Shown here: positions 24,001 to 39,000 of the stretch, piece after piece
How the letters are laid out: each line of letters begins with the position of its first letter
How positions within the stretch are numbered: position 1 is the first letter of the stretch
NCBI GenBank assembly: GCA_002633005.1
Contig: NMRA01000118.1
Location: forward strand, 310,707-374,706
Reading direction: 5' to 3'
Length of the DNA: 64,000 bases
Source of the DNA: Phoronis australis
Lineage: Eukaryota; Phoronida; Phoronidae
The notes under the pieces: generated by a model
What the model was told of the DNA's origin: nothing
Databases searched by the model: none
Seen by the model: the letters and a program-made list of their open reading frames with translations, nothing else
Program-made: the position numbers and the translations under genes

Positions 24001-27000
24001 TGGAATTATAGAGCAACATGCACGGCTGGTGGTCTGGCATCAGTTGGAAGGACACAACGAAGTTCTATTTGACTATCAAGTTTTGAGATTTGCCTTTTGT
24101 CAAATACAAATCGAATGCTTCATCTCCTAAAATGGGTCTGCTGGGCATACAGTCATGTCATCTACCCCAAACGAGGCAGAGGGCAAGGAATAAGTTGATC
24201 CTACTACCATGAATACCTTCTCATGTAGTAGCAACTTGAAAACTAGGAAACTGAAACGAGCTTGCTTCATGATGTAGAGACTTGGAAATAACATCAACTT
24301 CACCTTAAACAGCACTGTATAAAAGGCACTTATTGGAATTGTTTTTAAGGCATACTTCAGCCACCTGAAGGTATGACACAAAGTGTTTTACCTGCTGTTT
24401 CCACTTATGCTATTACCTACTAATTATTTAATGCTGATTGTGAATTTGTCATAGTCAAAGGAATAACAAAATAAGCCCAGTACGCACTATTTGTGAAAAG
24501 TGCTTTAATTTGGGATAGGCACACTAGGTGACGCTACTTACTGTTGAGTGCATCCTGTATCACAGCAACATTTCCACCGACAAGACTAGAGACCGACCAA
24601 TAATAGTTGAGTTGACGTCCGCCACCGCCTGACGACCGTCGTCCGCTCAGGTACAGATTATCACAGTAGGAGATGAATGGTGGTCCCGCTATGACAGCCT
24701 TAGGGGCGACCGCAGATGGAGGGCTGGATACGGTCATGGAACCACTGGCTGGCTGAGAGATGTCCTCGAACAACACATAAACCTGGTTCTGTTTCAACGT
24801 TAGGGAATTACCTGGCGGCAGACATAGTGAATGTTTTGACATGCATCAGGCTGATCTAGCTGAATGTAGTGTCAATGTCACGCGTATGTCAGGTAATCAT
24901 GGCTTGGATGTCCAGTGAACAGATAAGCACATTAGGTTAAATGTGCTAAATAGAAAATCTAGAATTTGATCAATTTCATCAAAACATACAGACTGCTTCA
25001 ACTAGAAGCCAAGTTTTTGTTTGAATTGTAAAGCTATCTAAATTCAGTTTCTGAATTAATACCGGATATATACCGTCTTAAATACGGAACTTACAATATT
25101 TTGTTTAAAAATCCCACGATACAGTACTTATGCGTATTACACTCAAAGTAAACCAATACGTCACCACGACTATCATTTCCATTGAAATTGTGATCAATAC
25201 AGATGTATAAATGCGGCAAATCAGTTGCAATATCTAAACCTAGCTCCAAACTGAAGGCTCATGTACACAGAGATTAGATTTAATCGTTCAGTCACTAAAA
25301 ACACTCAATCAGTCGACCTGTGACTGTATGAAGTGTACACGTACCCACTGCAACGGTTGGCTCACGACCAAGGTAGATGACAACCTTTTTCATAGTCTGT
25401 TGGATGCACTCAGCCCCCTCACCCAAGATGATGGAATTGTCAAATATCTCACTGCAGTACCAAACATCCCAGAGATCGACCTTGCTGTCAAACTTAGCCC
25501 GTAGGAATGAACCTAGGAGAGAATGTGTAGAATTTCAGATGTTGGTTGAATAAATTGTAAAAATAAAACACAAGTTACCAAAGCATGGAAGCATTAGCAT
25601 GCATCAGAAGTTTAAAAAGATGAAACATGCTTGTAACAGCAAGTTGTGATCAGCAATAGTAAGACTGTTTTGCAAAAATATGAAGTTTTACTCGCTCTTT
25701 ACATCCTATTTTTAAATCGGTCAAAATTGAACTTTCAACAAAAATCACGATAGAGATGGGATGTAAATTAATTATAAATCATTAAAATTAGCCTAAACTA
25801 ATTCTTGCCCTGAAATATTTTCCATTTTTTACGAGAAGATATCTGTCAATTTTGTTCGAAATTCTGTAATGTGTATTGAGTAATGACGAAGGCAAAAGCA
25901 ATCATCAGGCCACACTACTAGTAACAACTACAGACTACAACTGACTACTACTAATTATTAATAACTATTACACTGTAGGTCTAACCTGTGTTTGAGAAGG
26001 TGATCGAGACCAGATTGGGCCGCTCCCTGACCAGGAAGAGGGCGCTACCAGACCCCAGACCGCTGCGTTTATCATAAGTGGGGTACACCGTCAACTCCAT
26101 GGAGGTGAACCCCACCACAGATACCTTTACAGTACATGTCAGTCGAGTATTAGTGCTATCTGCCGTAGCAGGTGCAAACACACGGCGGAGATATCGACCT
26201 GAAATAGTTGGTAGCAAACCATTTGAGCCAAAAACATGATACAACATGATGATGGACAGTAACATGATCCTGTCATGACAGACAATTACATGCACATTAA
26301 GATATCAATTACTGCTTGTTTTCATTATGAGTTGAAGGTGACGAGTTTGACAAGATGATGAAAATTCAAATTGAAACAAAATTTTTGTATGCTATACATC
26401 AAAACAAATCACGATCTTTGGTCTCGGTACAAAAATCTGCAAAGCCGTGAGTCTAGCTTGCACTCCATTGTAAAAATTGCCGAAAAATTTAATCAGTGTC
26501 TTCAGAAAAGCCCAGTTTAAAGTCCAGTTAGTTCAAAGCCAATAAAAAATATAAAAATAATGATTCAGCAAATCAAACTTCAGCACATACTTATTAAGCC
26601 AGTGAAACAACAGACAAGAGCAACGCAGAGCAATGAAATGCACCCACGATAGTACTGCTTCTAGGGGTGTTTTCAGTATGATAAAAATGACCATTAGAAA
26701 GATGGCGCAAAATCTATCAAACCCATCCAAATTGAGAAGGCGGCGTCATCTCTGTAATACACAACTATTTTGCCAAATTTCATAAAAAATAAGCCAAGGA
26801 ACACCTAAGATATAGAGGCAAATGTAAAAAATTGACACTAGGGGGCACAGCTATAGTCCAATTGGTAAAAAATTTATAGTCATCTGTTGCTATCTCAATA
26901 GGAGCCATCTGCCAAATTTTGCAAAGATCTTTCAAAGGACTAAGGAGATATAGTCATAGATGCAAAATTGCCCACAAGGAGTGCCAGAACAGTTGAACAC

Positions 27001-30000
27001 ATCCGACAATGAAGTCAAATGTTTGGCTGTCGAAAGTGGGGCTTCTGTCAACAACTGTCAAGAATCCTCATGTCAACAACTGTGCCCCTAGGATAGAATG
27101 GTTTTGTTGAAACATGCATCAGTTGATGCCAAAATACAGGTTTTAGTAATCAGAACTACCATTGCGGTATTTCTTCACATATGATCTCTGTTATTCATAA
27201 ATAATTACCAGTGATTACACAGCCGGCTGTAGGAAGCTGTTGACCGGTCAGAGTAATGTTGATCACTGAACCCTTGGTTAGACCACCTTTTGGTAGAATC
27301 ACTTGACTAGGGTTGATTGATGAGACGGCAACAACTGCAACAGCAAAGCAATTAAGAAAAAATATAACAAGAAAAACGAATAAAAAAAAATAAACGACTC
27401 ATTGTTGGTGACATAAAGAATGATACAATAAGTCAAAACTGTGTCTAAGTACATCGACAAAGCTGGAACAAATTAATGACTTGATGAATAATGCTCATTC
27501 AAGCTTCAAGCTGAGGCTCTGTCGATATAAAAACATGACGCAGTTTGTTTCAATTGACCTAACATGCATGTGTGACTGCGTTATTGCCATTGACTGCCAT
27601 GGTCTCCTAATATTTTTTCTGATTAAAATTGAAATGTCAAAGAACAATGAGCACATTTTTGTTCTCAATTTGATGCTGTTCAATGAGAACAGATTTTGTC
27701 ATTTTTAGATGCAAACCATAAAGTAAACCAGAGCACTATTTAAATACTAGTTGGAACATTTTTGTTCCTCGAGTAGTGAAAACTATATTGAACTCAGCTG
27801 AAAGAGGAGGCAGCAGAAACTGCTTTGACGCAAGAAGCACATAAGGGCTCAAGCACTTACCTGAAGGGTTAAAGGCCACAACAGTGACCAAAGTCAGGTC
27901 AGAGGCAGATACAGGTGACTGACCGACTAAAGCACTGACCACATACGTGTCAGCAGGCAGTTCAGCTGAACATCTAAGATGGGTTTGGTTGGTAAAGAAG
28001 GGCGTCACTTCAACAGCAGCACCACCTTTTGATGGAGTAAAGATACACTGAGTCTGAAAGTTGAAGCCAGCCCCTTCCAATACAAACACCTGGAAATTAA
28101 AATATAAAATAAATAAATAAATCTTAAAGTTAAATTACAACAGGGCATGGAATTAACTATTATATGATTGTTAATTTTATTTTATATTTAATGCACATGT
28201 ATTTTGAGTGGTCATACATAACAATACCGCATTGAATTTTATTTTGTCTTTGTTCAAAGAATTGTACAATTTATTAAACAACCCACTTATTTAAGAGAAA
28301 CAATATGTGAGACTGAATATTTATGGAGGGTCAATAATTTGACTCTTCATCCTAAACTAAAACAAGATTAAAAGAATACCAGTCCAGGTACAGCATATCC
28401 TGGAAACATTTTATTCTTGAACACGTGACAAACACAAAAATTACAACCGAACCATCGACTATCCACTCAAAAACGCATGTCGTACAACAAAAAGTCACAC
28501 TTTAATTGTTACTGATCTATTTGGCTCTTAAGGTTACGCATACCCCTATTTCACAAAAATACCAAATGAAAAATCAGCACTACCTATGTAAAATCCAAGA
28601 CACTGTTTATGAGTATTTTATGAAAGTTTTGCTACAGAAAATTTGATGTATTCTGGTGAAAAGACTCCTCTCTATCAACGTAACTTTGAAAAAAAGCATG
28701 TCACATTTTTTTTTTCGCCAAGAACGCATTATCATGTGACCACAAGAATGGCACACATTTGTGAATGACACGAATAAATTCGTCACGATTCCTAGTTTCA
28801 GAAAACATAGTTTTATGAAATGACAGTTGCTAGTTACTTAGATGATTCAAAAAGAAGACAACATTTTAATTAGGGGTATGCGTAGCCTTGACCATTGTAA
28901 TACTATGGGTTACCTGTTGACTGTCCATCTGCACAGATCGTGGCTCCACCATCTTTACAGCGACACATGATGACCCATCGCCACCACACACATTACAAGC
29001 ATCATACTGCTTATCGCTGAAACAAGTCACAAAGTTATGTGAACAAACTGTGGCGCCACTAGTCTACATCTTTTCATTTCCAATCTGAGAGTACTGTAGC
29101 ACATATTTCATGATGACAAGATAACCTAATTACAGAAGAAACTATTTAGAAGTTACATTGACATTTGATCGTGGACGAAATAGGAGTAGAGATTAAGGCT
29201 CCAATCAGTGCTAATCGGGTCTAGCCAAATTCATAAATTCCAAATTCAAATAAACCAACACAGTGGTGGAGAATTTTACGGTTGAAGCACTTAATAATCA
29301 ACTCTATTATTAACATGGCTAACTAGGAATGCTAACTAACCAAAACAAACTTGATTACATTCCAAATACGCATCGAAACAATGGTTTTCAAAGACAGCGC
29401 AACATGGCGATTTAAACAATCAAGTCAATTCATGGTGAAAAACACTCAACAATTGCAGAACAAGAACATTAATTTACTAAAATTCTATGTCAGTTTGTAC
29501 TGTACATATTATGTTACCACTCAAGATGGGCAGTTTTTGTGGCATTTGAAGCTCTAGTTAATAGATAATTATCAAAAATGACAATTTAGCAATCAATCAT
29601 AGGTTTTGTCCCTTACAGATTTTTTTTTGCGTATTTATTAGTAAAATGCATCAGTTTGCATGAATATAACTCATCTCATCCTGACAGTGTGCACTGAACT
29701 TTGGGGATAAAACAATAAAAAGGTTATTAATTCATAATTGTGGAAAGACAGTGGCACAGCCTACATGATTCCTCTTAGTACAGAGAAAAATCAGTGCAAA
29801 GTCTTTGAATTACCCATAAGGCACGCCCTCGCAGTCAGCACAAGTTGAGTTATCGCCGAAGCAGACTCCACACCCATCTCTGTAATATTCATGTGGCTTG
29901 CCTGTGGCGCCCCCAGCACAGCGGTGGCAAGTGTATGAAGTGTTAAGAGCCCAGTTCGTCCAGTCCCAGTCTCCTGTTATTGATTGGTTAAGCAGATTTA

Positions 30001-33000
30001 CAAAATGTTCACAGCAGTTATCACAAACATCGGATTGTTGTAAGAAATAGAGATGAATCCTTTAGACAACACTTAAAATGCCTCTTCAATCACATGTCAT
30101 GGTGTGTCACAAATTAACCACATGCCATGGTGTTTTTGTTAAAAAATCACTCAAACTTGACAGGTATGCTGGTTATAAAAACACAAAACATAGTTGATGA
30201 TCTCTGTCAATATCAAAAATTTTTCGAAACAAAAAAGTAAAGCAGTCAAACACAGCAGCATCTTTGTCCACCGTGCCAGCTATTATAAGTACTTAGGAAA
30301 CGAAACTTGCCAATTATTAACTGAAACAAAGGGTCTCATCAATTTGTTCAACAATTGTCACTGACGGTGACTGCAACTTGTTCAGTGAAATTTGAAGTTC
30401 ATTGGTACAGCTTAAATACACGTCAGTTATCATAACCTCTTACTTGGTGAATGACAAGTCTTGGCACAGTCCATGTATATACTCCCATAGGGGGCATGGG
30501 TAGGGTCCACTACTGTGCAGTAGCCACAGGAGTCCACAACAAAGCTGCCATTACAGACACCAGCACAGTCAAACAAACTATCAAACTCGTCCTCTGCGTA
30601 ACCCGTGTTACCACCTGCATGTTGAAGAGTAACAATTGAAATTAAACAAAGTCTCTCAACATGACGCGACGATAATGTAGTCTGACAGTCTCATTATGCA
30701 GTCAACTAAGACATGCTCGGTGCATTAAACAACTCCGCATCAAGCCAATTACTTAGTAACATCTGATCAATAGCAAACTGTCACTTATCCCAAGCACAGA
30801 AATCACATCTAATCTGAACAAGGAACACGTCGAGACCAATTTTGTAAATGTCGAGTAGTTTTTTGACAGGAGGCCTTGAACCTTGCAAGTTCAGAAGGCA
30901 GTTCGATATTTGTCCTACATGACTTTGCTTCGCCCTCATTCACTTTATGGCATGCTAACCTAATACTGCACAGAGGGAACATATGTTAAGTTAGCCTTTT
31001 TTGCTGATTTACCACCAACATGATCATAGATATTGGGCGAGATTATGCAACAAGACAAGGATTTTCTCACTTTTTTCGATAAGTTTGGAAACCTGCAAGC
31101 CGTTCATATATAGCACTCCTTCAAGTGGTTTTGGCTTACATTCGAACATTGTGCTAATTGGCTAAAACAGGCAAATAATCCTTAAGCATAACATCAAGAT
31201 CAGTTGCCTAGTACCAAAGAAACCTTGTTGATTACTGGTACCTACCTACGCATCTGTCGGCACACATGTCCCAGGTGGCGTTACCGTTGCAGTCGCCATT
31301 ACAATCCCATGATTCAGAGTAAAATTCAGAGCTCGTACAGACGCCGCACTGGTCAATGCCAAAGTTCGCTGCACGACCTGTGTTTCCTCCAACACACTCG
31401 TCGCATTTGTTGATGATGGCCGTACCTCCGCAGTCACCCCAGCAGTCGAACACTTTGTTTCCTCCCTTATTAACACAAGTGTCTGAAAAAGATTCAGTCA
31501 TAGCCGTCAAAATATAATAAACTTTTTTCACAAGAACTCAGTCAAACTCAGTCAAGTTCTGACTTTGACAGTGACACATTAAGTGGTTTCCGAATGAAAC
31601 GTAAATTTTGTCTCGATAACAGGTCTGTTGTTGAGCTTTTGACTAAATAGATGACATCATGCTGTTTGAGCCTTACATCACTTGGTGGGTGAAAAGCAGA
31701 CGTCTCGTAAACAGGCATGAGGTACAGATTTTTTACAAATTACATTAAATATGACATTGATTTAACAAGTTATGCATTAGCTACGGCAAGGATTTGTCTT
31801 TATTTTAGGATGCAAACCAATTTGGAAACCATATTGGCTATTACGATTATATAGGGCCTTATCGACAAGCATGTGCCTTCATTCAAATATTTAAAAAAAC
31901 TACGAAAACATAATGTGTACAAGTATAAAAGCCGTCAAAATTTGATTTCTAAGTTGGGATGTCAATCAACCCTTGATTGAGTCACATGACACATGTCACT
32001 GAGCAAAATTTAACAAAACCAAGTGGTAAATTCTTAGCAAAACAACGATATCAATAACATGACCAAATTTTATTCAAATAAATTTTCAAGGTGAAACCTC
32101 AAAAATGCTCTTACACTTTTGGAAATTATCGTTTCATTTTTGTTTTGGGCAAATTTATCTTTTTTTCCCAAAAATTATAACAATACATCTTAGAGTCCCT
32201 TGTGCAAATGCAGGTCATTTTGAAATCAATTCAAAGCAGTATTTTGGGGAACATTGCACAAAGCATTGCATCTGAAGCTTCCCTATGCATCCGATCAGCC
32301 ATCCTGAAGTGACCCCAATTTGGACATTTTTCTTGGGCCCCACATTTTACAAATGTCTTAAGTTATCGTAATACAGGAACATGACCGTTATAAAAATAAA
32401 TCAATGACCTAACGTCCAACAGCATAACTCACCACTGCAGTCTCGTATATCCAAGAATGACGTGTAGTTGCTAGTGCCCCCTACACAGACTCCGCACTCT
32501 TCATCAATCCATGCCTCTCCACGACACACGCCCATGCAGTCTTGGAGTTCATTAAATGAGAAAGCCGTCTTCCCTTTAGTGCAGATTCCACAGTCGTCCA
32601 TCTTGGCTGTGCCAAAGCAATCGCCATTGCAATCAGTGGGACAATTTTCTGGAATCACAAGATAATCGATTCATCTCACCAATTTCTAATAGAAATAACA
32701 TTGCCAGAAAACTCATTTTTCAAAAGCTTGTAAGATTAGTTTCAAACAAAAAAAACTTAACTGTTTCCAAAATACTGCATTATGATAATAACTTGAAAAT
32801 TACGGCACATTATCTTGATGTTTGACTTGGTTATAACTTTTGGTAAAAAAAGTTCCACTTTCAGTAAATGTAGTGAAAACATTTAGCACATTTCGTTTCC
32901 AATCTTTTAAACAAATACTAAAAAAAGATAACAAGAAATACATTAAATAAATACTCACATGTAAACTGAGCAAAACTATGAATTACATTTAATCTATTTC

Positions 33001-36000
33001 ATAAGCAGTCAATTGTTAATGAAACAATTCAATATCATAGTTCTTAAAAGCATCAAATCCAATCTTAAATTGTATCAATGCTGACAATTTGAAGGAGCAT
33101 TTCACCATTTCTTAACACTGGCCGCGCCATGCAATAAAATATTCAATTAGTAACAAAGTTAATCCAAATAAAATAGACTCTTGTCAGTTTCAAAACAAAC
33201 TGTGATGAGGGTGCAAACAACAACCATGCCGATATTTCATAATTAATTCTCATTCTACAATATTTTTCAGTTATCTAACACAAAATCATTACCAATTGAA
33301 AATTCTCATGTTTTCGTATTTTTAATGGCAGACTTTTTGCTACAGGTAAGCAAAAACAGGTGTAGATAAGTTACAACCATGGCAAAAACCTTACCAGTAA
33401 ACATATAGTACTATATCTATAAACGCGCCTTACATAAAAGTAACCGTTATACGTCCAATTCTAAACACAAGGGTCCAGTGAACCCACTTTAAAAAATTCT
33501 CGTGGTCCATGAAAACTGTTCGGAAATGGCACCAAAGAAAATAGGAAAATGGAGCGAAACTGGAAGTACATTTTGAGAACAGAAAATATTCCAAATATAA
33601 CAAGAACTTAGCCAATTCCCAATTGATAATGATAATAATAACAATCCACCTACTATAGTTTAATTACCTCAAATGATGCAAAATGCAGTCTTGGGTGAAC
33701 ACTAACTATCTGTCAAAAACTAATATCATCTTGTATATACTAAGGCTAGAAGTGATTTCAAGCTGACATTTTTTTATAACTGCAAATGACCAGGGGGCTT
33801 GACCCGGCTGGTCAACGCCTCTACGAACTGTCCGCTCCCGACAGGACCAGGAATCACTTCAAGTAAGGAACGAATATTATAGCGGCAAGGGTTCTGAGTC
33901 AAAAGTTAGTATCTCAAACGGAAGGCAGATATTGAAGAAACCAATCAATTTATTGGTGCCTGCGACTTTAGGTGTTAAACAGGTGAAGAAATATTGTACC
34001 ATGCACTGGAGGTGATACTGCCATTTAATCGTTACTAACAGTGAAGGTATGTGGCAAGACAAATGTTTACACAGACCAAACAAAACATTAAACACAGCAT
34101 GAGCTTACAATCTGATGAATAATTTTAATCTTGTTAGACACTCAAATTAGTAATCAGCAGGTTTAACACAGTTAAAAATCGAAATACTATGTTATAAGAA
34201 ATTACACGTATAAAATCTCTTTAAAAAGTGAGTCTGTGCGCACTTTTGGAAGCCCTAAAATCTGCATCTTCAAATCACGAAAATTAAGAAGTGTTATGTT
34301 AACTCATTTCAGAACAGTTCTCTTTTCAATCCTATATGTTCTGATAAACACAAAATCAAAACAAGACAAGACATGCCACTGAAATGCGTGTGCCCCAACA
34401 TAGTCACAGCGGTTGTGAACCTGGAGTGGGTACGTATAGTCTCACTTTAAACTCAATTAATAATTTCCGGAATGAGATTGCTAAACAAACAACAGAAAAC
34501 ATGACCAGTGGGTGTAAAAGATAATGTTACAGTTAGTAGTAAAAATAGTTTTCAACTGAGTTATGGCATGAGGAGTTTCAATTATGACATAGTTGTCAGA
34601 CTTGTCTGGGCTCCTCGAATTTATGAGAAGACCTAAGCAGCTAAAAAGTTCCAATATAATGTTTGAAAATTTGCGAGACAAGTTTTGGTGTGAAATCTCC
34701 TCAAAGACAACTCCTTTGAAAACTACTACAGAAAAGGAGAACGTGAAATAGGTTTCCAGACACTCACCATTTGGATCTTTTAAAAGATTTAACAAAGAAT
34801 TCCAATGAGAATTACAAAACCAAGTACAATAACAAATATTAACTGAAAGCATTCTTGTAAACTAAGTACACAGATTTTGCGTAGCGTTTGAGGTCTCTAT
34901 GCACTCTGAATCACATTAAAACCAGTCTTTAGGAACATTTTCAATAGCCGTAAGCCACTATACTGCAGCAGAAGCATTAAAGCATTGGGTGACCTGATGT
35001 TCACTAGATGGCGCTAATTAGGGGAAAATGCCTGCTTGATTACTTGAATACATTGAGAACAGAAAACTATTCACCAGAGTTTAGGATCCCTTGTGATCGT
35101 AATGTGTGCTAATCTACAACCCCAGTATTGTGTCATTAGTGCCACCTAGTGAATCCGAGTTGCTCATTTATGGCAGGAGGCAAAAAAGCAGAAGCATCAG
35201 AGGGTGTGCATCAAGCGCATGACGCGCTGCAACTAGGCTTAGCAATCAGAAGGTCCTCAAGCTTAAAATGTTGGACACATACCTGCGAAATCGACAGTAG
35301 CAGAGCCTGAAAAGGAATGGAAACTCTTAATATAAAATTGTAGTAATTTACAAAGTTTTAACCAGAACATTTTTGACTCTCTGTATTGTCTCTTCAATTA
35401 CAATAAAAAGACATTTCCCACTAGCAATGTTTAAGACATTTGAAAACTTTTTACACACCATTGGTCCAAAAACCCTTTATGCCAATAAGTATCAATAGCA
35501 GTCATCATTTAGTAAGTGCATGGACTCAAAGAATAAAAGAAATTTTTCTCACCGGTGTATGAACAACTGAGCGTCTCTCCAAATGAGGTTTTGTCGAACT
35601 TCAATACTGTAGACACCACCTCCTCAAAGACCTTCTTCCATGGTTGCCCAGCAACCAAGACTTCGCCAGCCTTATTCAGGGTAAACTGCACCTCAAATAC
35701 GTTGAGGTCACGAGGGACAGTGCCCTCTGGCAGCAGCATCAGTGTGCGATTCATCAGAGTTGCAAACTCGGGCCAAGTGTAGCCGAGAACCATCCAAGTG
35801 CCATTGATGAAGCGTGGCGTGACATCTGCGAGAGGACTGTTCATAGCCCTGATGGCATCAAAATAAATACACACTCGTGCATCTTTTGTAGCAGACTGTA
35901 ACCACGGACCGTCGATGCAATCATACCAGGAGTTTCCCTGTTCCGGATCACTATTAGGTCGCCATTCACCTTTGACATATTTGTGGTTGGTGAGGAAGAC

Positions 36001-39000
36001 ATCCCAAGGATCAGTGCCGATGAACCAAGTATTGTTGACATACTTCCACTGAGGCCACGCAAAGGACCAAGGGTCATCCAACAGCCACCAATTCCAGTGT
36101 TTGTACTCAGGAATGGCAGTGACACCCCCCTTCACAAACTGGCCGTTCTCACAGGTCCAGTGCTCCTCACTTGCTGACTTGAAGTTGGCACAATTAGCAG
36201 CGTACACATCCGGATTATCGGGACTAAGTTTGGTGACCATCTTTACAGCAGTCTGATAGAAATCCCTCCACGGCAGTTGGCCAATCATCAAGTTTCCATT
36301 GCGGACATAGAAGTTGTCACTGAATACAGCAGGTATGTCAAGAGATGGAATCAACCTCTGAGCAAACTGTAGGATTCCCATGAACCGGTTCAATGATGCA
36401 CCCATCACGTACCACGTGCCGTTTCTGTACTCAGGTGTGGGTACAGGTACGGAGGAATCAAAGAGGCCTGCCACAACCTTGACATCAATACACCTGCGTG
36501 TGTCACTGTTGGTCATCCACGCTCCTTTCATGCAGTCATAGTATGTGATGTTCCGCGGATAACTCCCACGAATCCAGGAACCATCAGTCCCATAGGGCAT
36601 ATAATTCAAGAAAAATTCGTCAAATGGCACATCACCGACATACCACTCTCCCTCTTTCATGTGGATCTCGCCCCACTTTGCTAACCACATATCATTAAAC
36701 ACCCAGGTTGTGCCAAATTCATATCGGCCAACGTCCACCCGGTTGCCTTTACGCCATTGACCGTCCTTGCAAACAAGTTCATCGCCTTTGTTGGAACACT
36801 CAGCAAAATCCCTGTCCAAACTCTTCTCGAATTTGGTTACATTTGCTACTAGTTGTTTCATAAACGATGGCCAAGAAATGTCACTGATGCTCACAGTGTT
36901 GTTCAAAACATACAAATCATACATAAATATGTAGGCATCTTCATCAAAATTGATGAACCTGTGAAGATTTTGCAACATTTGCTTGAACTCATTCCATCTC
37001 ATGTCCAATACATGCCAGCTACCATTGGCAAACTGCGGCTGCAACACTGTCTCAGCTTTCAGAAGGGCGGCTTTGATTTTATCAAACTCAATGCAATTCG
37101 TCTGCTGCGGTACATCAAGCCATGGCCCAAGGATGCAGTCAGCCCAGGTTTCATTTCTGCGGTACTTTCCTTCAACCCACTCATTCTCCACAAGCTTATG
37201 AGTTGTGAAGAACTCCTCCACTGGTTTACCCTTGATATGCCACTCATTATTCACAAGGTACCAGTCAGCCCACTTCCAACTGTCACTTCCCAGCCAGAAT
37301 GTGCCATATTTGAACACAGGTTTGGCTGTAGTCTTTCCTTTCCAGAACTGACCATTGCGACACACCCATTCTTGATCTTCCTCTGGATTCTGGTTCCCAC
37401 AATCCAACACGGCCGACTTAAGATCCGACTGGAACTCGTTTATCTTAGCCTGCACAAAATCAACCATTTTACCCCAGGACATGTCACCAATCATGACCGT
37501 TTGATTAACCACACGTGGCAGCCCAAACTTCACTTGTAGACCAGCAAATGAAGCGAAAACATTCACCATTGAATGAAATTTGGACCAGGGCATATCTGGT
37601 GTAACCCACCACTGGCCAGACTTAAACACAGGCTGTTTGGAGAGACGAGGCAGAAGTGCAGTATATTCCGACACATTTAGGCACAGTTTGGGCTTGGTCA
37701 TGTTAATTTTAGTCACATTCAAGCAAGGCAACCATGTGTCTTCTCTCGGGTACAGTCCACGTATCCACACATTATCAATCAACTTGTGAGTTTTGAAGAA
37801 CTTGTCAAATGGCATTTCACGCACGTACCATGTTTTCTTGTCCTCACGATAATCCCATGGGTCCCATGCCCAAGGATCATCTGACAACCACCACTGGAAA
37901 TGTCGATACTCCGGCTGGGCAGTCACAGTGCCTTTATGAAACTGTCCGTTCTTGCATTCCCATGTCATGTCCTTATTTGGATCTTCGTTAGCACAATCAA
38001 GCTCTGCACCACTAAACTGACTTGAAACATCGCGAATAGTATTCAGAATTCCAGTGGCAAATGTTTCCCAACTTGAGTCACCAATCATAATTGTTTCATT
38101 CACTACACGTAGTGGTTTACCAAGATTTGGCATCGGAATACTTAACGTGTCAAGGACTTTCTGTACCTTAACAACAAACTCTTCCAGGACCATACCTTGA
38201 ACATGCCATTTACCTTGCTTGAACTGAGGCGGGGACAAATCGAAACCTCGCAGGAAGCCTGCGAAGTCTACGCAATCTTCTTTTTTGGGTTTTGTTGATG
38301 GAATAACAGCGTTGAGGCAGTCAAACCAAGACTGGTTCTTTGTTAGTTGTTCATCGTACAACCACTTACCATTCACAAGTTTGTGAGTGTTGAAAAACTT
38401 CTGCCATGGTTCAGTACCGACAAACCAAGTGTCCTCTTTCTCATTGTACTGGAATTTCTCCCATTTCCATTGGTCGTCATTAATCCACCACTCGCCATTA
38501 CGGTATTCAGGTCGGCCTTGTTCAGAACCCTTCCAAAACTGCCCATTCTTACAAATCCAATCATAGTTTCTGTTCGGGTCTTGCTTAGAGCAGTCAGTCT
38601 CTATCTTGCTCTTTGACGCATCCCGAATCACGTTAAGCAATTTGTTAGCGAAATCGTCCCATGTATGTTGACCCACTATGATCGTTTCATTCTCAACTCT
38701 GGGAGGCTTCTGAAGACCATCTATGGGCACAGACAACAAGTCTAGGATGGTCTCCATCTTCTTAGCAAACTCTTCCCAAACCATGCCCTGAACTCTCCAC
38801 TTTCCTTCCTTAAACTGAGGTGGCGCCACATCAAACTTCAAAAGAACGTCGGCAAAATCAATGCAATCTTCCTTTTGTGGTTTTGTCATCTCGAGCGCAC
38901 CCTTAACACACCCTATCCAAGATTCATTTAGAGGTAAGAGCTTAACTGGCATCCAAGCACCATTAACCAGCTTGTGGGTGCTGAAAAACTTATCCCATCT

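Noticed and set aside
36853-37539. 228-residue plus-strand ORF, with several others, opposite the giant exon
   Set aside because: These are antisense shadows of the strongly biased Trp-rich coding repeats.
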